A DNA stretch of 64,000 nucleotides from the NCBI GenBank assembly GCA_030847615.1, contig JAUMIR010000001.1:32425501-32489500 (forward strand), read 5' to 3'. The position numbers and the translations under genes are program-made. This document shows, one piece after another, positions 57,971-64,000 of this stretch (positions are counted from its first letter, which is position 1; the number at the start of each line of letters is the position of its first letter). The notes beneath the pieces are model-generated. The model was given only the letters and a program-made list of their open reading frames with translations, ran no database searches and was not told the origin of the DNA. Origin of the DNA: Gambelia wislizenii (Eukaryota; Chordata; Lepidosauria; Squamata; Crotaphytidae).

Positions 57971-59967
57971 AGATCAAATCTTGAAGAGAAACGACAATGC
58001 AGAAAAAATCACAACCCGAAAACATCACCCAAGGAGACCCTCTGCTGTGCTTTCTGCAATCGGACTTGTTTATCTCGGATTGGCCTTTTCAGTCATCAGC
58101 GCGCTTGCAGAAACCGTGGGATGAGTCCTTCCTGAATCTTCGTTTGCAAAGAAAAACCAGAGAGAGAGACCTTACTTAGCTAGAATAGCAGAAATGTGTA
58201 ATACAGAAATATGCTATCACCTGGATCCTGCTAGCCCCATAGATAGATAGAATGGGCTACTATGTATATATCCTTACATTGGATAATAAAAACAGACTGC
58301 ACTGGCAACCCTAAGCCAGTCTTCCTAACTTTACTTGGACATTTCCCTGTCTCAGGGGCAGATCTATATATACAACACAGCTTGCCCTTCCTGTGCCAGG
58401 CTGCTGCCCACAGGAGGGACCCTTCCAGTGTTAAATAAAATTCAACTGCCGATCCAGTTGGCTTCTGTATTCCCCCCGCCCCATTTTGGCCTTCATTTCA
58501 GGTAGGAAACGGTCTTGGGCCAGGCATGATACAAGCTTGCTAACACTGCTGCTTCATGCCTGATAAAGCCGCTAGGGGCTTTATGTGCACAAGTCAGAAA
58601 AGCAGTAACAGCATTCAGCATGGCTGACCAGGGGATTCTGGGAGGTGTAGTAAAAAAAAAAAAAAAAGGAAAGGGGAGAAATGGAAAGGAATGGAAAGGA
58701 AGGGAACTTTCCCAAGCTCTGTAAAAAGTACATGCCTGATGCAATCACGCCAATGGTCCAGCCAATCTTTATGTAAATTTTCTGGTGAAGGGCCTTTCCA
58801 AAAACAATGCAAAACAAAATCCTGTATGGAAAAGTAGTTTCCTAAAACTGGAAGTGACGTGTTTGGCCTCCTACCATCCCATGGAGTAAGTGGTTAACAA
58901 CAAAAGGACTTGAGAATTGGATTTACTGCATTTGAACAGTATTGCTTTCATACTAGAAGTTTAATGAGGTTATAAATAGGGCTGGGTCCTAGAGTGGTAG
59001 AAAGGTTACTCCTATTGTGCAGCTTGCTCTGTTTTGTAGCCTCTATTCTATAAAGAATGTGTTTTGGGTAAAATGCTAGCTTCCCTAGATGGAGCAGGCA
59101 TCTAGATCTTTTGAAGGGACTAGATCTGGAAATATACATCCCATGGTACTAGAAGTTGTCCCAGGAGTGGTAATTGGCATATAGGCACCCCTCCTAACTT
59201 AGACATACATGTTTGAGGGATCTGATAATAGCAGCACCTGGAGACAGAAGTGTGAAGCATCCACCAGGCTAGCCAGTGGGAACTGTGCATGCAGGAATGA
59301 TGGAATAAGCATTAGGTACAAGGAGAACATCCCAAAAACTGTAGCAGTGGTCACGTTCAGAGATAATATCAACCACTGTGGAAACAAGCCTTGTGTTTAC
59401 GCTTCTACTTCAACAAGTTCTTTCTACCTTAGATAAACCAGAGTCTACTGTTACAGCTGTGCCACAGTTTGGGAAAACCTTCTTGATTAGACTTCCACTG
59501 GTCATGATGGCTGAAGGATTCTGTGACTGAGCCCAAAAAAGGAACTTTCTAAAGCACTGATCCAGAGCAGTAAACTACAGTTCATGGTTTTCCCCACTGA
59601 AGGCCTTATTGCACTTTTATGGAAGAGAGGCCTCATCTGAAGTAAAGCAAAAAGGAGACAACATTTCAGGAATCCTAGACTCATCCCCCATATAGAAACT
59701 GAGTAGGCTCCAGGGAATGGATTCTTGCTTCATCACTGGCACAAGAACACCATCCTACACTGCACCCAGGGAAAGCAAGCTAATTGAGGAGCTACAGTGT
59801 TACGGTACCTAGGCACACAAAACTTTGTCCTCCAGCATCTTGCCACCACTTGGTCACTGATTTCCTGGAGCCTGTTCACTGCCTACTTAAACAATGCTCC
59901 AAAGAATGGAGCAGCACTGCATATGTTGTTAGCTGCCTTGAGTTCCAATATTGAAAGAAAGGCGGGA

Positions 59968-60286
59968 TACAGGTTGTCTCCTGTTTACATGTGGGATACA
60001 TTCCCAGACTTAACACAGTTAAGTGAAACCGCATATAATTAGACCATAGAATCATGCTGGAGGACTGAGAAAATGCATAGAGAGGACACATCTCTAGGCA
60101 CCTGGCACAACTCTATGGTCAACTTCCAGAGGAAACTGACCATAGCGTTGCACTGGAGGAGCTCCTGATGCCTAGAGAGACCACCTCCAGTGCAACTCTT
60201 TTGTCCTCCAGATGCCCAGAGAGACCTTTTCCTCTGATCACGGGTAAGTGAAACTCAGGTTCTGATCCCAGATAAACAAGTGGGCA
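59968..60286. mobile_element. Tigger-like MITE
   Basis: Left end CAGGTTGTCTCCTGTTTAC after TA; internal phrases CATAGAATCATGCTGGAGGA and GATGCCTAGAGAGACCACC match 46243-46592. The right end is degraded, near an (AAAT)n run at 60289-60311. Confidence 0.7.
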
Positions 60287-60288
60287 TA

Positions 60289-60311
60289 AATAAATAAATA
60301 AATAAATAAAA
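60289..60311. repeat. (AAAT)n microsatellite
   Basis: Five to six AAAT units. Confidence 0.95.
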
Positions 60312-61189
60312 TGAACAGAGTGCCACATCTACCAAAATGATGCCTTTTATACTGCACACTCTGGACTAGCTACTTCTTTGCCTTCTCCCTTGATCAGGGG
60401 CTTTCACAGTAGGAGATGTGTTGGGAGTTGTAGAAATTAAAGCACCAATACTGGTAACTCACACCAGTTCAGGGGCGGGAGAGGGAGGCCCGAGTCCTAT
60501 TGTCATTCCCAAGTAGAGTAGATACACTAAACTATTGGAACTTTGATAAGTATTGACATTTTTCTTCTCTTTTTTATGTATGTATGGTTTTCTTTGTAGT
60601 ATTTGTTAGATATGTAAAAATGTATGTGTAATAAAAATATTAATTAAAAAGTGTTGATTTACCAAGTTATCATTGATTCATTGGGTCTGCTCTAGCTGGC
60701 ACTAACAATATTGTTTGGGCCTTTGTCCCCTCTTGGCTTAAGTAGCCATTTGCTTAATACGTAGACTGCTATTGCCAGGCTGTGATTTCTTCCTCTCCTT
60801 CAGAAGCTGGGTCTTTGCTCTGCCTGTGTTAGAGAGGAGTAGTCATGATGGCTGCCAGCACATTTGCAGGAACAGAAGCCAGTATGAGGGCTTCTTTAAT
60901 CATCTTTACTGCTTCTTTCTCTCACAATCTCAATGGATTTTCTGAAACAATTTCTTTCTTTCTTTCTTTTAACCTTACCACAAACATCTAGAGTAGTTGC
61001 TCCTGTTTTATAGCCACAAGCTCAGCACTATCCTGCTGTACTGTGCTAATCTAAATAGCAAATGTACTTAGAGCGAGAAAGTGATTAGGCAAAATGATGG
61101 AAGGCCAATTCAGCAACATGCAAGAATCACTGTTGTTTGGCACACTGGTTCAGGAGCTACAATCTTGAGGATACATACAAGAAAATACA

Positions 61190-61300
61190 AAATCCACAGA
61201 ACAGTGGCAACTTTATTGGGCCAAATAAAAAGTACAAAACGTTTCATGGTAGCTTTTGAAGCTCCAACGGCTTCTTCATCAGGCAAAGGTCTTAAAAATC
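61190..61300 (-). repeat. Repeat fragment with hammerhead-like core
   Basis: On the minus strand 61251-61282 reads CTGATGA, one A, the hairpin GAAGC/GCTTC, then AAAAGCT where GAAA would be expected. The surrounding text (AACGTTTTGTACTTTTTATT, CCAATAAAGTTGCCACTG) is that of a common squamate repeat, probably of Penelope-like type. Confidence 0.55.
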
Positions 61301-62046
61301 ATACAGGAGAAGAAAAGTGATGGTGTTAGAGTAACAGGCCTACATTTGTCTCAGATGTGACTTCTGAGGCCATTCTCCTTCTTGGGCATGTGGGAAAAAG
61401 GGGACAAAGCTCAGTAAAAGGTAGGTAATAGAATTTCAAATCCATTAGTCTGTATTCTGTGTGAGACTAACTGACCCTGGGGCTGATGCTGACACCCTCC
61501 AGTATATGCTGCCTGAAGTACTGGCTTCACTCCACCTAATAGTAGAGCCAGCCTGATTTCAAATAAATATGAAATACATTATCAAGGAAGAGAACAGATG
61601 GAATAGACTGAACAAGACTAGATATCAGAGCCATTGTGATGAACTTCAATAAACTCTAGCAGGGAAGGAGACAGCTTACTCAGGCATCCAGCTTTGCTGA
61701 GTCTAGGTTCTTGAAGCAAATATTGACTTGTGCTCTGCATAATAATTTTCTAATTAAGTTTTGTAACAAGTGCTACATAGATACACTTACTCTGAGAAAG
61801 GAATATTATGAATGATGACAATTTTGGTAATTAAGGCCTTTCGTTTTGCTGTTTATTCTCAGTGGTGAAAAGAGGTAACTAGAAGGATGTATATTAAGAA
61901 CAATGGAAAGTTGTTCCAAAGTAATTCGAGGACACATTATGACTATAGCACAGCACCAAGTTCTGCAAATTTCACTTCTGTTGAAATAGGGCTGCGGGTA
62001 GCAACATACTGAGTTCACTGGCATTATCTGCAGAGCTAGGCAAATT

Positions 62047-62145
62047 ACTTTTTTTGAACTACAGTTCCCAGAATCCCCCAACGAGTATGGCTAGTGACCA
62101 TGCTAGCTGGGGGATTCTGAGAGCTGTAGTTCAAAAAAGAACATT
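62047..62145. mobile_element. Near-perfect palindromic MITE
   Basis: TTTTTTGAACTACAGTTCCC, AGAATCCCCCAAC and GCTGGGGGATTCTGAGAGCT, GTAGTTCAAAAAA pair over about 35 bases on each side, around GGCTAGTGACCATGCTAGC. Confidence 0.85.
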
Positions 62146-62164
62146 TTAAAGCTCTGATTATGTG

Positions 62165-62285
62165 GCAGCAGCTTTGCAGGATTTCATACAGGAGTCATTC
62201 CCAGCCCTGTCTGGAGATACCACGGATTGAACCTGGAACTTATATATGCATGAGATGAAAGCTGGCATTGAGCTTTAGCCCTTCC
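62165..62285 (-). repeat. tRNA-Ala-derived SINE, degraded
   Basis: TACCACGGATTGAACCTGGAAC, ATGCATGAGATGAAAGC and TGGCATTGAGCTTTAGCCC match the reversed family at 27415-27530. Confidence 0.5.
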
Positions 62286-63111
62286 CTAAGTGGATGGATA
62301 CAAATGGTTTTTTTTTTTAATGTGGTGGCAACTTCTGAATTGGCTGCATGCTACAATTATATGGGGAGCAAGACATCTACAAGCTACAGACATGTGTCTC
62401 AGGAGATCTTACCACAACCTTGAAGCCAATTAAAAATCTGGACAGGCATCCATAAATCCACTTTCCAGATTGCCACTGGTGAGCAGATAATTTTATCTAA
62501 GCAAAATCTCCCACTATTCTCCCTATCCTAGAGAACTCATAGTATCTTTCAATTTTTTGATTGATCCTTGGCTCATAGTACACAGCTACCACTCTACATC
62601 CTAAAACACTTCTGTACCCTTTTGTTAATATACAAAGTTACCTTGTACCTTTTCTCAGTCATGTGGAATAGTATAAAGTACAAATAATCATTGTCCAATG
62701 TGGCATTGTCCTTTTAGGGCAAATGCCTAGCCCAGTATAATATTGAAAGAAAATATTCTTTTATGCTAAAAATAACCTTTGTAAACAAGCTTTGATTGAT
62801 TCCCAGTGTCAGGATATGCACTGTTCCAAAGGGCTAGAACATGTTTCCACAGATGCTTGCTCACTTCCTTTAGTCCATCTTCTTGGAATGTAGCTGAGAG
62901 CTCATAATGAGACTCTCTTTGCAAGAAGGGATGGCATAGATGAGATCCAAATCCAACCCTGTAATCCATACAGAAGCACCTACACTCATTTATACATTTT
63001 ATTTAATTCAAATAATGACACTAGAATATAAGGATCCATCATATGGTACAGTACCTACTCACAGCACTAGGACCAGTAGACTGCAGCAGTAAGACATGAG
63101 ACAGGTACTTC

Positions 63112-63263
63112 TATTATTTATTTATTTATTTATACCCCGCTCTTCAGCCACAAGGCTATCAGAGTGGCTTACAAATTGTTTTTAAGCAATAGCTATTTAC
63201 ACATCTACACTGCATTAAATAGTTTCCAACGTGTGTTAGCTAATTGCCCCCACAAGCTGACTG
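63112..63263 (-). repeat. LINE/SINE 3'-end repeat C, copy 2
   Basis: From (TTTA)n and ATACCCCGCTCTTCAGCC to CCCCCACAAGCTGA, this is nearly the same as 26366-26512 in the same orientation. Confidence 0.75.
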
Positions 63264-63667
63264 GCATCCTGTTTTGCAGTTACAGATTCATAATCTAGAA
63301 TTATGCATCTGTAACTGATCTGTAACTGCTCCATTAAACTATGTATTCACAATTGTGGCATTATTATCACAATCATAACTGCCCCCTGAAGCTGTAACTA
63401 AGTATTGTCTCCTGGATTGACCCTCAAACCTACCTTAATAACCAGCAGCCACTCCAAGCAATGGAGGTCTATTCTGCTGGTGGATCAAGGCATTTCAGGA
63501 TGATGTTTCCAGCCCGCTCCCACCAGTGATCTGCAGTGTGATGAAGAACTGTGACAGGGGTCATTCTGCTGTGACCTGATCACCACCAGAACAGACCTCC
63601 ATCGCTTGGAGTGGCTGCCAGTGGTTAAGGTATGTTTGGGAAGTTGGGCCAAGTGGTGATACTTAGG

Positions 63668-64000
63668 TCCTGTCTATATGGTCAAAATAATATGAACAAA
63701 ATGTGAAAGATTGGTGATCCATTCAAACGGCTGTTCGCACAAAGATGTGTAATTTGGAATGGGGGCAGCCAAATCCACCACAAAGTCTGTGTGCGCTGTG
63801 TCCGGAGCTTCGTACGGATTTTCTGAAAAGCTTCGTATGACTTCCAAATGTGCGACCATTTGAACACTCACGTTTGCACAGATATGAACAGGCAGTGCAA
63901 TCTGATTGGCTGGATGAGCACAGGGGGCAGAGCTAGTAAAGAGGGAAAGCGGCTGCAGCCACCATGTTGGATTTTCAGCTAAGCGAAGGTCCAGTAAGTC
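63668..64000. mobile_element. DNA transposon family A, copy 3 (cut by window end)
   Basis: It starts GGTCCTGTCTATATGGTC and contains CAATCTGATTGGCTGGATGA, GGGGGCAGAGCTAGTAAAG and GCAGCCACCATGTTGGATTT, in the order seen at 51386-51981. The right end lies beyond the window. Confidence 0.65.

Larger units (their letters stand above)
56042..64000 (-). other. EPAS1 intron 2, part
   Basis: Assigned to intron 2 because exon 3 ends at 56041 and no bHLH exon is visible above it. Elements are listed separately. 56430-57220, 57980-59920, 60300-61140, 61330-62040, 62300-63100 and 63270-63660 show nothing definite; a foldback half lies near 58615-58665, before an A run. Confidence 0.7.

Noticed and set aside
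57997..58179. ORF in 58 kb as a candidate EPAS1 exon 2
   Set aside because: It is on the wrong strand and shows no bHLH motif; no HLDKAS-type helix could be found on the minus strand anywhere between 56042 and 64000.

Overview
The window is vertebrate nuclear DNA carrying one recognisable protein-coding gene on the minus strand: EPAS1 (HIF-2alpha), an oxygen-sensing bHLH-PAS transcription factor subunit. Fourteen coding exons, which I number 3 to 16 on the 16-exon vertebrate gene, run from 56041 down to the stop codon at 2569-2571. All joins keep frame and together give about 800 codons. Exons 1 and 2 (start codon and bHLH region) were not found and should lie above 64000. The key regulatory sites are intact: the N-terminal oxygen-degradation motif in exon 9, the C-terminal one in exon 12, and the C-terminal transactivation domain with the FIH asparagine in exon 16.

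The repeat content points to a squamate reptile, probably a lizard. It includes CR1, L2-like, L1 and BovB/RTE LINE pieces, Penelope-like retroelements, CORE/MIR-type, tRNA-Ala-derived and 5S rRNA-derived SINEs, Tigger-like MITEs with TA target sites, and many palindromic hAT-like MITEs. Repeat family names come from sequence resemblance, not a database search.

Layout, low to high coordinate: 1-2568 is downstream flank and 3'UTR; 2569-5789 exons 16 to 13; 9328-9818 exon 12; 12778-12888 exon 11; 16117-18637 exons 10 to 8; 18638-32456 intron 7; 32457-32563 exon 7; 32564-50584 intron 6, the largest; 50585-50998 exons 6 and 5 around a 92-bp intron; 54618-56041 exons 4 and 3; 56042-64000 part of intron 2.

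Main points for a second look: (1) two consecutive introns, 4 and 5, appear to start with GC instead of GT; (2) several repeats carry a hammerhead-ribozyme-like core, including a Penelope-like insertion with inverted pseudo-LTRs and a 14-bp target duplication, and a 46-bp inverted repeat closing another such core; (3) an unclassified repeat occurs as two inverted copies with a 78-bp identical run flanking exons 8-10, an arrangement that could favour back-splicing; (4) a GC-rich Tigger-type MITE creates false proline-rich ORFs; (5) several nested transposon insertions. No second host gene, functional structural RNA gene or CRISPR array was found.
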